A stretch of DNA of 64,000 nt from Perkinsus marinus ATCC 50983. Lineage: Eukaryota > Perkinsozoa > Perkinsida > Perkinsidae. Positions 48,333 to 57,838 of this stretch are shown here, one piece after another; position 1 is the stretch's first letter; each line of letters opens with the position of its first letter. The notes beneath the pieces are model-generated. The model did no database searches and had not been told where the DNA came from. It saw only the letters and a list, made by a program, of their open reading frames with translations. The translations under genes and the position numbers were made by a program. The stretch spans positions 124,001-188,000 of the forward strand of contig NW_003208655.1 of assembly GCF_000006405.1 (NCBI RefSeq), written 5' to 3'.

Positions 48333-49213
48333 AATTCATGACTCCATCCAGACAGCTGCGCATCGATTCTACTATGGGGTTATCGGAGGTCCTGGGCTTA
48401 CCCTCAATGTCCGTACAAATCTACAGCAGAATGCAAAATTGCGCAGAGAGCATTCACACTCCCGTCATCCTTGTCTGTGCCGCTAGTAGCGTAGCGGCCC
48501 GCTACGATGAACAGCGTGTTCCTGACGTCGGAGAGTAAAGTAGTTGGTCAGGAAAGAACCGGAATAACGCAGATAAGCAACACAGTATACATGTTAACAG
48601 CTTGCGCTCGCTAACGCTGGCGGATTTTGGGAATGTGGGACATTAGCAGATTGCTAATAGCAATACTCTCTAACCTGCAGAAGGAGTCCTCCTGCGTGTC
48701 GGAACGCTGCTCGGACACGCCAATGGCGTGACGCCATTTAGTCAAACACGTCGAACTGTTCTATTCAATCAGGCAGACTCGCTGCCCGGTATCGTCTTTC
48801 CCCATCTCTTGTCCTCACAGATGTATTGTTGACCAGACGCAAGGTAGGACAAACATTGCCATCCTCCTTCATTGGATCAGGAGTAGGAAAAAAGTGACAT
48901 CTGATAACAAGGTTGCCGAACCGTTGAGCTTGCCTATACAAAGTTGAATTACACAAGAATAACTCGCTGTCTACAGTGTAGACAACGTGTTATTCTTGTG
49001 ACTCTACACTGTTGCATCAGTAAGTTGTTGGATACTTCCCATCCGTATTGGATCATCTACATAACGAGTCATTTTTCTAAAGCGACTGACACCAAATTAC
49101 AAATCAAATCATCTCAGACCGATATCAGCGGGAGTACTCGAACAGAAGACGTTAGAAGTAAACTCATAGAAACTCGAGAGACCATGCACAGGATTGACCG
49201 GCACGATAGGGGA
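48333..49213. other. Intergenic region rich in short inverted repeats
   Basis: No gene is supported. Besides the nested palindrome at 48952-49000, small perfect inverted repeats occur at about 48487 (GTAGCG...CGCTAC), 48643 (ATTAGCA...TGCTAAT) and 48696 (CGTGTC...GGACACG). It lies upstream of the hypothetical gene and downstream of dihydroorotase, both minus strand. Confidence 0.5.
48952..49000. repeat. Nested palindrome
   Basis: The outer arms CACAAGAATAAC (48952-48963) and GTTATTCTTGTG (48989-49000) are perfect reverse complements. Inside is a second perfect inverted repeat, TGTCTACA (48968-48975) and TGTAGACA (48977-48984). Could form a cruciform in DNA or a two-stem hairpin in RNA. Confidence 0.9.
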
Positions 49214-50568
49214 CTATCCATTGCTGAGTATCACAGCCCAAGGATTCCTTACTACCGACCTGATGAATGATACAGGTTCTGGTTGGGCAGAGCCTCGACG
49301 ACTTACAAATTGAGGAATCATTGATGGTCTCTTTACGAGTCTGATTGCATCGTCCGCTTTCAGCTCGATTCCGAAAAACTTGGCTCCAAAGACGCCTAAA
49401 TCCAGTGCTCGTTTATGGGACGCATGATGAAACGAGAGGATGTATACAGATGGAGATACGTACATGTAAAGTCTCTCAGCTTCTCAATACAACCCATACT
49501 GTCAAAGGTTTCAGCGAGATATGGTATAAGGTGGGCTTGAGTATAGACTCCGGCCGCAGCACCAATACCAACCTTGAACAGAGTGACTCTGTCAGAGTCT
49601 GGCATCATCTCACGATAATGATGAACTGACCTCCTTTTTGGCTCGAGGATGAGGGGCGGAGTCGCTGCCAAGGAAGAACTTGGGGTTACCAGATGCCACC
49701 ACTTCGCGGAGTGCCACTCGATCCGAGGGAAGCTTCGGCACGGGCTTGCAAAAGTTGTGATTGCAACCAACAACCTGAATGACAGTTGTCCTGTACTCGA
49801 GAAGTAATAGGTCTCGATGTCACCTCCGAAATCGTCAAATCCAAATGATGAGCAGTGATAGTCGCAGCAACGTTCTTTCCACAAGCCTTCACAGCCTCAA
49901 CCGCGGCCTTAGTCGTGCAGTGTTCCAACACTATCTTCAGCTTGGGATAGGATCTGTGCAATTTATGCAGCTGCTCAAGGAAGAGCTCCTCAGCTTCCAT
50001 TACACTCGCGCCAGGAACCTAGTTGATGACAATCGTATACAGTAGCCTACCAAGCAGCCTCGACCTCGGCATGCAGATGTAAGGAAATATCCAGCTCTTG
50101 CATCTTCTCGAACACGGAGGCGTACACGTCGTAAGACTCCACGCCCGACTCTGAACCAGTCGTGACCTACAGAAACCCTCAGCGCCGGTGGGGGCTGTTA
50201 GCCTACCCCTCTAGGATAGCTCTTGATGCCAATGACTCCTTGGCGTTTGGCGGCCTCGAGGTCGTCTATGTCGATGTCGGGAGATAGGTAGAGCATCATC
50301 AAAAAGGTGACGTTGGGATCGATGGCTTCTAACTCCTCCTTATACCTCAAGGCAAGGACACCATTGATAGGAGCCCCGCTATCAGCACTGAGTACTTTCG
50401 GGCCATCTCAGAGTTGGTGATAGGAGGATAGGTGTTGGGCATGACGATACAGCGATCAACACCTCCAAGGCGCACAGCTGGCACTGTGGCTTTGAGCATG
50501 CCGTCCTGCCTGAGGTGGACGTGGAAATCATCACAGTATGGTAGAGTGAATGATGGTTCAGCGGTCAT
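49214..50568 (-). CDS. pyrC: Dihydroorotase (PyrC type)
   Basis: Zinc amidohydrolase that closes carbamoyl-aspartate to dihydroorotate, third step of de novo pyrimidine synthesis. Metal and substrate motifs are all visible: MTAEPSFTLPYCDDFHVHLR with the H-x-H pair, CIVMPNTYPPI, GVIGIKSYPRGVTT with the lysine that is carboxylated, LDISLHLHAEV, LKIVLEHCTTKAAVEAVK, AATITAHHLDLT, KFFLGSDSAPHPRAKKE with the catalytic Asp, and GIGAAAGVYTQAHLIPYL. The C-terminus is DLGVFGAKFFGIELKADDA followed by LVKRPSMIP. It is the monofunctional short form, not a CAD-type fusion. Several short introns; the exact C-terminus (stop at 49214) is the least certain part. Confidence 0.92.
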
Positions 50569-51368
50569 TGCAATGAAGGGCTAGAATGATAATCGGCTGA
50601 ATCAGCCGTAGTGACAACTACATGGTAGCTCATTGGGGGTCGTAGGTGTAGGGTGCTTCTATTAGTGATTTTAGATGTATCCACATTCCCCAACCCATCG
50701 CTCATCATGTCCGATCTCCCGCTCAACATAGCCGAACGCTCCCGGAGGCTTTCAAGTACCGCATGAGGCGCGTTGAAGTTTGATTCCTAAGCGCATACAC
50801 GGTCTGACAGTCCCACCTATGAACTCAAGGCACTTCGAACGTAGGTTTAATCTACGAGTTCATCATCCCGAGTGCCTCATGATTCAAAGGTGTAACTCAT
50901 GATTCTCACCGGGCGAGCGCGAAACATCTCAGCCGTTTCAAAAGTGTAAGACGATCCTGCTTATGATTTTAAGTAGGATAGACTTTTCAAAGCGAGATGA
51001 TCGATAGAGTCTCAATTAGTCTGGGTGTGGTATTAGGTCGATCGGCTAATCATAAACCACCATTTTTCAACCATAGAAATTAAGACCTCGACGTTTACAG
51101 CTATGGACTTAGCACACAGTAGGATGATATTCGAACAGACACCTTGGTTCAGTGAAGCTGGAACTGACACTACTACTGAGTAGTGGTGACTGAATCCACG
51201 CGTAGTGACTACTCGTGGATTCATAGCTTAATGTTCATGGGAGGACTGTGACTGGCTCTGCGCTATTGATGGTCTGTTAAAGGCTCTTGGTAGTTCTCGA
51301 TAAGCCGTGTTCCCTTGGAAGGTATGTCACACTGCATCTCTTATTCTTGAACGTAGTTCACCCTGTAC
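50569..51368. promoter_or_regulatory. Divergent promoter region with nested inverted repeats
   Basis: Separates the divergent dihydroorotase and UTP7 starts. It contains inverted repeats TGAATCCACG/CGTGGATTCA (51191-51200, 51214-51223), CACTACT/AGTAGTG just before it, and an interleaved set around 50820-50875 (TGAACTC/GAGTTCA, AGGCACT/AGTGCCT, CGTAG/CTACG). No gene is seen. Confidence 0.5.
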
Positions 51369-53945
51369 ATGTCTACAAGCGGCGACACTTCTGGAGAGTC
51401 GCCGAAACGACAGCGGTTGGAGGCCGAGGAGGTCTATGTTGCTGTAGATGATTCTGGAGAAGTCAAGTTTGATAAGAAGACCTTCCGAGACATTGCTAAG
51501 AAATATAGGAAGGTTGAAGGTCTTGGGAAGAAAGGTAGTAGCATCACTGGGTGTGAGTACCTGGCTACTACATGCTGAGATGTCTAGTCATTTGACTGCA
51601 GCGCTTGAATTGGTCAAATAGAAACGCTTTATTAAGATGGTATGGTAGATAAAGTTCAGTCTAATAAAACTTGTGGCTCAGAAGGAAGTAGCTACCCTTA
51701 GTTCTAAACCGGTGCTTTGTATCATCGGCGTATCAGGAGACCAGCAATAGCAAAATCGAGATGAGCAGTAACTCTCCTTCCCTCCAGGTGTGAAAAAAAT
51801 GGCAAAGTCGCTGAAACAGAGAAGGGAGCTTCGCCACAAGTCCATGATACAAGAGGCCGATGAGGCTCAGCTTGTCGCCACTGAGGTGTCTCCCTCGCCT
51901 ACCATTCCGTTGACATGAGCTGCGTGTAGATATTCGCGACCAACGACGACGCCGGTGGCATCGATATGGACGATGGTGTTCGCAAGTCGTATAATCTCAG
52001 TCAGAAGGAATTAGCCTCGCAGGTACTCTTTCAAGTGCAGAAATCTATACCTCGGGTGTTTTATATGTTGTCTAGGTCGACATCGGCACTCAGCGCAAGC
52101 TGTTCGACTTTAGCCTTCCTGGAGGCCCCTTCACTGTCAATACTAGCACCAACGGCCGATACATGGTTACAGGCTCTCGCGGCGGTCAGTTCACGGTAGT
52201 ACCAAGTTGATCCCATGAGTATCTAGTTTGCTGTGCTTCTGCACAGGTCTTGGATCGCCACACTATGAACCCACTTTGCTCGGAACAGCTGGACGAGCCT
52301 ATATTGGATGTCACCTTTTTGCATGACCATACTCTTTTCGCGGCGGCTCAACGTAAATATACGTAAGTCCGTAATGTTAGTAGGAATGGAGGCAGTGATG
52401 GTATCAGGTATATATACGATTCAGCCACCGGTGCCGAGGTTCATTGCTTGAAGGACCATCTGAACAGCACTCATTTGGAGTTCTTGCCGAAGCATTATCT
52501 GCTGGTCAGTGGCTCCGAGACGGGAGAGATACGATATAGGGATGTGGTAGTGAAGGGTCAGCTAGGTTGGTGGAGAATTGCTCCTTGGAGTCTCCTCCAG
52601 CGACCGGGTGATGGTTCGAATTTTGAAGGACTTGGATCTTGCATTCCACTATGAGGGTTCTCTAAGAACCGTTCTTGCTTCCTCTGTCCATTTGCTCGAC
52701 GAGTCCCTTCGTTATGCATCAACATACTCTGGGATTTAGTTCTGGTCGAATACCGTGTTGACTGATGGTATGCCTGTGGGGCATTCTCAATTGACGCGGC
52801 ATCCTACTCGAGATCATACGTGGATTCTATCGGATGTTGGATTTAGAGATACCCCATTTCAGTCTACTGGTCAACACGTAGCCAAGATTGTTACGAGGCA
52901 GGGACCGATACAGTCTCTGAGGCAGAACCCTTCTAATGCTGTAGTGGTCACTGGTCACACCCGAGGCCACGTATGTATGTGGACGCCCAATCTCAAGGAG
53001 CCGGCTTTGAAGATGTTGGCTCACTTTGGACAGGTGAGCTCTCTGCTATAGGATGGCCATTCTATGCCCATGCGCAGGTCACCGCTTTGGATGTCACTAG
53101 TGATGGAAAGTATCTTGTTACTTGCGGTACTGACAGTAAATGGAAAGTGTAAGAAGTAGCGGCATTAGTCTGTTGGTGTCTCGAGCGCGAAGGCTAGGTA
53201 CGACCTGCGAAAGCCGTCTGAAGAGTTGCAGCGATGTAGCTTCTCGGGCCGAGCTCCTACGTCTGTGGACATCTCCTTTGGCGACGCCGACTTGGCCTTC
53301 GGCTTTGGCTCTAGTGTTTCGGTCTTCCGAGGGGCAGATGTCTTTAGGAGCGGGAAGGCACCCAGTACTTACTTGAAGAACAGTTATAATGGTCAGCAAG
53401 TGAGGCACATTATTTGTGATCGCAACCATGATCACTTATCGATACAGGTCTCTAGCGTACGCTTTGTCCCCTATGAAGATCTACTGCTTGTGGGCACCAG
53501 TGGTGGTTTCAATACTATGTTGGTGCCTGGCGCAGGTTACACACAGTTCGACTCCTACGTCGCCAATCCTTTCGAAACTACCAAGCAGCGACGCGAGACT
53601 CAAGTGCGTAGCTTACTGGAGAAGCTACAGCCCGATATGATCGCTCTTGATGCCAACTTTATTGGACGAGTACAAGCTCCGAAGAAGGTTCCTACTAAAC
53701 CACTATCTGATAGCGACGAAAGTGAAGCTGATGAGGAGTCATTCGCAGCCAAGCATAAAATGCGTGGGAAATCCAAGGCTGGCAAGCGTCAGCAACGAAT
53801 GAACAAAATGCGAGGAGAAGCGGAGAGGAAGAGGCGGGCTAGAAGAGCTGGTGAGAGCAAGGTGGATGTGGAAGAGAAGAGTCTGGAGACGGCTCGGGCA
53901 GAGCATGGCGCGCTGGCTCGGTTTTACGTAAATAAGAATGAGTAG
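51369..53945 (+). CDS. WDR46: SSU processome WD40 protein UTP7/WDR46
   Basis: Nucleolar protein of the U3 small-subunit processome needed for 18S rRNA maturation. MSTSGDTSGESPKRQRLEAE is a charged start. WD repeats include FDFSLPGGPFTVNTSTNGRY, TGSRGGQF, EPILDVTFLHDHTLFAAAQR, KYTYIYDSATGAEVHCLKDH, LEFLPKHYLLVSGSETGEI and GHTRGHVCMWTPNLKEPALK. The family-specific C-terminal block VRFVPYEDLLLVGTSGGF, FDSYVANPFETTKQRRE, VRSLLEKLQPDMIALDANFI is present, followed by a Lys/Arg-rich tail. Interrupted by about eight short introns. Ends TAG at 53945. Confidence 0.92.
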
Positions 53946-54368
53946 CTGTACAGGGCTACCACCGTAACACGTTTCGTTCCTCCGTTTCGCGAATCGAGTT
54001 GATGAAGTCTGATTGTACCACAATCATTGTAGGGGTAAAGTATGTGATTAGGGCGAAGTGCCGGCATCTGTTCCGGTCATCATTGCATTGCGTCAACATA
54101 GAGAAGGGCTTCATTCTCCGAATGAGCGTATGATGCGTGGGCCTCGCTTGCAATTTGGAGAGTCTCTCCCATGCAACAGTACTGCTCTACACTCGTATGA
54201 CTTGCGGGGGACTTCTGGGATCGGCTGGTACTATCTGAGTGTACCAATAACACCGCTATGACACAAGTGATACATGGTCATTTGTCTGATAGAAACTTTG
54301 CTGGAAGATGCCCATGAAATATCAGCACCCATCAGTGTGAGGGGTCGATCTAGCACCGAACACATGTA
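53946..54368. other. Intergenic gap before tRNA-Ser
   Basis: About 420 bp with no gene. Its last part shares the phrase CACCCATCAG with the region before the tRNA-like fragment at 54658, a sign of local duplication. Confidence 0.4.
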
Positions 54369-54450
54369 GACACTTTGGCCGAGTGGTTAAGGCGGCGGCC
54401 TGCTAAGCCGTTGGGCTATGTCCGCGAGGGTTCGAATCCCTCAGGTGTCG
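54369..54450 (+). tRNA. tRNA-Ser (GCT anticodon)
   Basis: 82-nt cloverleaf with an extended variable arm, as expected for serine. Acceptor strands GACACTT and AGGTGTC pair (one wobble), the D-arm carries GGCCGAGTGGTTAAGGC, the anticodon stem GCGGC/GCCGT encloses loop CTGCTAA (anticodon GCT, decoding AGC/AGT), and the T-arm contains GGTTCGAATCCC. No intron. Confidence 0.95.
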
Positions 54451-54546
54451 TCATTGTTCGTGTCTCGCGACGAATCCCTCAGGTGTCGTCATTGTTCGTG
54501 TCTCGCGACGAATCCCTCAGGTGTCGTCATTGTTCGTGTCTCGCGA
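54433..54546 (+). repeat. Three tandem copies of a 38-bp unit that includes the tRNA 3' end
   Basis: Units at 54433-54470, 54471-54508 and 54509-54546 are identical. Each begins with the T-loop/acceptor 3' part of tRNA-Ser (CGAATCCCTCAGGTGTCG) and continues with 20 bp of flank ending TCTCGCGA. The first unit is the tRNA's own 3' end, so the array arose by tandem duplication of it. Confidence 0.97.
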
Positions 54547-54657
54547 GCGCCGTATAGCTTCGTCGCTGTGTAGGAAGTTTGACGGAACTAGTGTGCATAT
54601 GGAGTATCACTCAACACCCATCAGTCTTTAGACAAGACCCAACATACAACATACACA

Positions 54658-54710
54658 GACGCTTTGGCCGAGTGGTTAAGACGGTAGTCTACTAAGCCTT
54701 TGGTTGCCGC
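54658..54710 (+). pseudogene. tRNA-Ser 5'-half pseudogene
   Basis: Closely matches the first half of the upstream tRNA-Ser (GACGCTTTGGCCGAGTGGTT), through the D-arm and anticodon loop CTACTAA (anticodon would be ACT). The anticodon stem no longer pairs and no variable arm, T-arm or 3' acceptor strand follows. It is a truncated duplicate. Confidence 0.85.
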
Positions 54711-55231
54711 ATTTATCATAGCTCAAACTCCCCAGAGCGGTGAAACAGTTCTTTCCTGCCTTTATCGACACCTACTCTGTACGTTATCTTCCTCGGGCTT
54801 CTCTAGATTAACCACCTCGAAGGACTCATAATACTAGCAACTGGCGACAAGCTAGAGGCAGCCTGCTTCAGGCAGATTCTTCGATCTAATGGGAGTTGCT
54901 CACTAAATTCACCATTTCATGGGAAAATATCAACTTGCTGCTGACTTTCACTACTTTGTTTGGGCTTTCCCTTATCGGTTTTAACTACATGGGATTCTTC
55001 TGAGTTTCCATTCATTTGGTCTGGGCTGTATTCATTCGGTTTCGGTTTCGGCCACATTGAATACACCTACGGAAAATTTCTCCCTCGTCTGCGTCAAGAC
55101 CGTCAAGTTCTCACGTTCCCTAGTCTCGAATTCACGTAATTACGCGGTATCTAATCATCCTCCGATGATTTCGATCATTCCCAAGCGGTACGACCATTCG
55201 TGACGAAATTGTTGTTTCCTGCCATACCCCC
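54711..55231. other. Intergenic gap
   Basis: About 520 bp without a supported gene, T/C-rich in places, downstream of the tRNA fragment. Confidence 0.35.
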
Positions 55232-55549
55232 ATGAAGCAGATCGCCCTGAGTCCCCAAAGGCTAAGTCCCATTTCCTTCCGCTCCTTTGCTGCCGCCGTT
55301 AATGCTCGCCAGCGGCATGGCCCTCTGGTCGAGGATCACGGGATCATGGCGGGTTTGGTGACCATTACAAGCCAGAGTGGATGCACGATCCTTCCTCCAC
55401 TCAGTGAGAGCCTTGCAGAACTAAGGCACTTCAGCGAAGATAAAGCAGCACTTGTACGAATGAAACTATTAAACAACAACTTGCTCAGTGGTCGAACTCA
55501 TATCAGTGGTGGAAAATCTTGGCACAGAATACGTGTGTTAGGCGAATGA
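55232..55549 (+). CDS. Hypothetical protein, possibly mitochondrial
   Basis: A 105-codon frame starting MKQIALSPQRLSPISFRSFA, rich in Ser/Arg/Ala without acids at the start, like a mitochondrial presequence. The remainder shows no recognisable domain. A second frame inside it reads GGFGDHYKPEWMHDPSS, so the true gene may be spliced differently. Low confidence. Confidence 0.3.
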   Translation: MKQIALSPQRLSPISFRSFAAAVNARQRHGPLVEDHGIMAGLVTITSQSGCTILPPLSESLAELRHFSEDKAALVRMKLLNNNLLSGRTHISGGKSWHRIRVLGE

Positions 55550-55669
55550 GGCAAGCTCAGTTGGTACAGGATGTTGTCATGCTCAATCGCAGTACAAAAA
55601 CCGGGAATCCCCCTACTTTAACGCTGACCTGATCAGCACATACATAGATATACTACATGTTCCCTCCGA

Positions 55670-57554
55670 TTAGAGAGCATCTTTTGATTCCATTTCTTGA
55701 CGTGAGTCCGCAGCAGCTGCGGAGACGGGAGTCACAATAATGATCGGATCCGCCGAACTGAGTGGCCGTTGTAATGCAGTGGGCTCTCCAAACTCTATGC
55801 TAGGCCGATGCATCGGACTGGAGACAGGCCAAACCTTGATTCCCAAGGCTGGGTCTGTGCGATGGCGTCGCGGAGGGGAAGTGGGCGGCACTCCAGCTTC
55901 GGATGAGGTCCTCAACTGACGATGACTAGCCTCATCATCGCTCCGGTGTAGTTGGGCCGAGTAAGTCCCCGAGGTAGCATCATCGTCATCAGTACTCGTG
56001 AACCAAGGATGCTCTAGAGCTTCTCGAGCTGTAAGTCTGCCATAGAGACACCAATGGCCACAGTGAAGATGGCACATGACTACTACCTGCTATCAGGATA
56101 GAGTGAGAGTAGTCGACTCCGGAGATCCCTGGCTTCCTTCGAGATACCACTGCCGAGTCCCTCCAAATCCATAGTACTGATCCGTCTCATGATCGCCCTG
56201 TTGTCGGGCGCTGCTGCAGGTGGTACGGAAGGCCGGAGAAGAAGATGCAGAACTACACCAGCGGCCCACATATCGGAAGCGCTGGAATACCTGAATAGTT
56301 GCGCAGCTCGGCAGATGCAGCATAACGCCAATGGCCGCCGCACCACCTGCCCTTCCTGATGCACTCCGGCGCTAGATAGTGTATTGAGCCGACGATCTGC
56401 TTGTCAACGACCCCAGACTTTCCTCTACACCTCAGGGCAAGGCCAAAGTCTATCAGTCGGGCCACCTCAGCTCCGTCTTCATCTTCGGCAATCACAATGT
56501 TCTCCAATTTTACGTCGCGGTGTACAACGCCGCATTCATGACATCTAATACGAAGGCTACCCCGTCGGAGATCGCGATGAACCTCGCGTCGTTTCCTACT
56601 GTTCTAAGGCATGTAGTAGATCTCGAACGAATTTCTTAGCCTCCGCTTCCTGCATAGGGGTCGCAGTCACCCTCTCTGAAGCCGTTGTTGGAGTTGCACT
56701 AGAAGTTGACATCGATAGAAGTCGCAGTGCTAAACTCAACGGTGACTTGGAGCTACTCCTGCTACTACTCGGACTTGCAGCAGGAGATGCTGGACGGGAA
56801 TCTCTGACTAAAACGACGATGCAGTACTCTACTCACAAGGGGGTCGAGTCCCGTCTCACTTGGTGGAAGCATCGGACCATCTATACTGGCAGGGGGAGGC
56901 AGCAGTGTATTCCCGAAGCTCGACGACCTCCTCGCTGCACGTAATACTGGTGACACGTGACACGGCTCCAAAGAGTTCACCTTGACCAACGAGCACATCA
57001 CCAATCCAGCAACAACCAGGCGCAGACTCACATGTAGGACTCTCGATAGTAGAGTGCCTGCAGCGCAGTATTCCAGGACTAATCGGGCGTACATGTTATC
57101 GAGATATACGGCCTTTATAGAGCATATGTTGGGATGAGGGCAGACCCTTGCGAGCATCCTGACTTCATTACGCCATTCTGAACGGCTCCTATCCATCGAT
57201 TTCACAGCCACCTGACACTGGAATCTGCACAACAACACCGCACCAACCTACCAACGAATCGTCTTCAAGGGACTTCCACAACTCCACAGTAGCACAACCT
57301 CCACCCCTGCCCAGGGGCACTTGCTCGCTGCATTTTTGATAGTCGTCATAAATGCTAGACTCGCTAATGGGAACTTCACCATCCTGGCTCACCGCACCAG
57401 AACTTCGATTTGATACGGCATCGTAGTTGTCAGCTGCCCAACGCTCCGAAGCACCATTTCGAGAGGGAGAGACCATTCGCGATGGGCCACCAGCCTGTCC
57501 CGACTGCCGCCTCTGGTGTCCTCTCTTGGAACAGAGTTCACCCCAGCATGGCAT
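55670..57554 (-). CDS. Serine/threonine protein kinase (CAMK-like)
   Basis: Complete kinase motif set from several exons. Ser-rich N-terminus, then glycine loop PLGRGGGCATVELWK, VAVKSMDRSRSEWRNEVRML (ATP Lys and helix-C Glu), PNICSIKAVYLDNMYARLVL hinge, HRDVKLENIVIAED (catalytic Asp), RLIDFGLALRC (DFG), GSIHYLAPECI (APE), ASDMWAAGVVLHLLL (helix F), and LTAREALEHPWFTS (end of C-lobe). The C-terminal tail is about 110 residues, Ser/Pro/Asp-rich with no EF hands, so it is not a CDPK. Best described as CAMK-group from the HPWF ending; no closer family is assigned. Stop at 55670. Confidence 0.85.
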
Positions 57555-57732
57555 CCTCGATAAACCCTAACAATAATTCGATACTTCACAGCGACCCCTA
57601 CGAATTGATACCAAACTCAACAGAAGGGAGTACTGAGTCGGTACTAGTGATAACAATAATGAAGATTCGTAAAGGAATTGACTCGTATGATCACTGTGGA
57701 CAAGTCGACACTCAACTGCCATCTTCGGGGAC

Positions 57733-57794
57733 ATCGACGGACTCATCAAGCTCGACGGACTGTAAAGTTTGCCGTCAAACCGTCATTCGTCAAT
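57733..57794 (-). promoter_or_regulatory. SECIS element (selenocysteine insertion hairpin)
   Basis: On the minus strand, 45 nt after the fusion gene's stop. Helix I ATTGACG (57794-57788) pairs with CGTCGAT (57739-57733), 7 bp. An internal loop follows. The quartet is TGAC (57785-57782) facing TGAT (57748-57745), giving the tandem G-A pairs. Helix II GGTTTGACGG (57781-57772) pairs with CCGTCGAGCT (57758-57749): ten consecutive pairs counting G-U. The 13-nt apical loop begins CAAAC, placing the conserved unpaired A's 11 nt from the quartet, the standard SECIS spacing. Confidence 0.85.
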
Positions 57795-57838
57795 TGCCGA
57801 CCATCACCACCAGAGACCATACAGAGTCAAGCTTCCAC

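Noticed and set aside
48255-49000. Terminal inverted repeats of a DNA transposon or MITE
   Set aside because: The different palindromes do not share arm sequences, no target-site duplication is seen and no transposase frame lies between them.
54433-54546. CRISPR-like repeat array
   Set aside because: Three directly adjoining identical 38-bp units without spacers, made partly of tRNA sequence, in a eukaryotic context. It is a tandem duplication.
54658-54710. Second functional tRNA-Ser (ACT anticodon)
   Set aside because: The anticodon stem does not pair and the variable arm, T-arm and 3' acceptor strand are missing.
55670-57554. Calcium-dependent protein kinase (CDPK)
   Set aside because: No EF-hand motif is present in the C-terminal tail, which is a Ser/Pro-rich disordered stretch.
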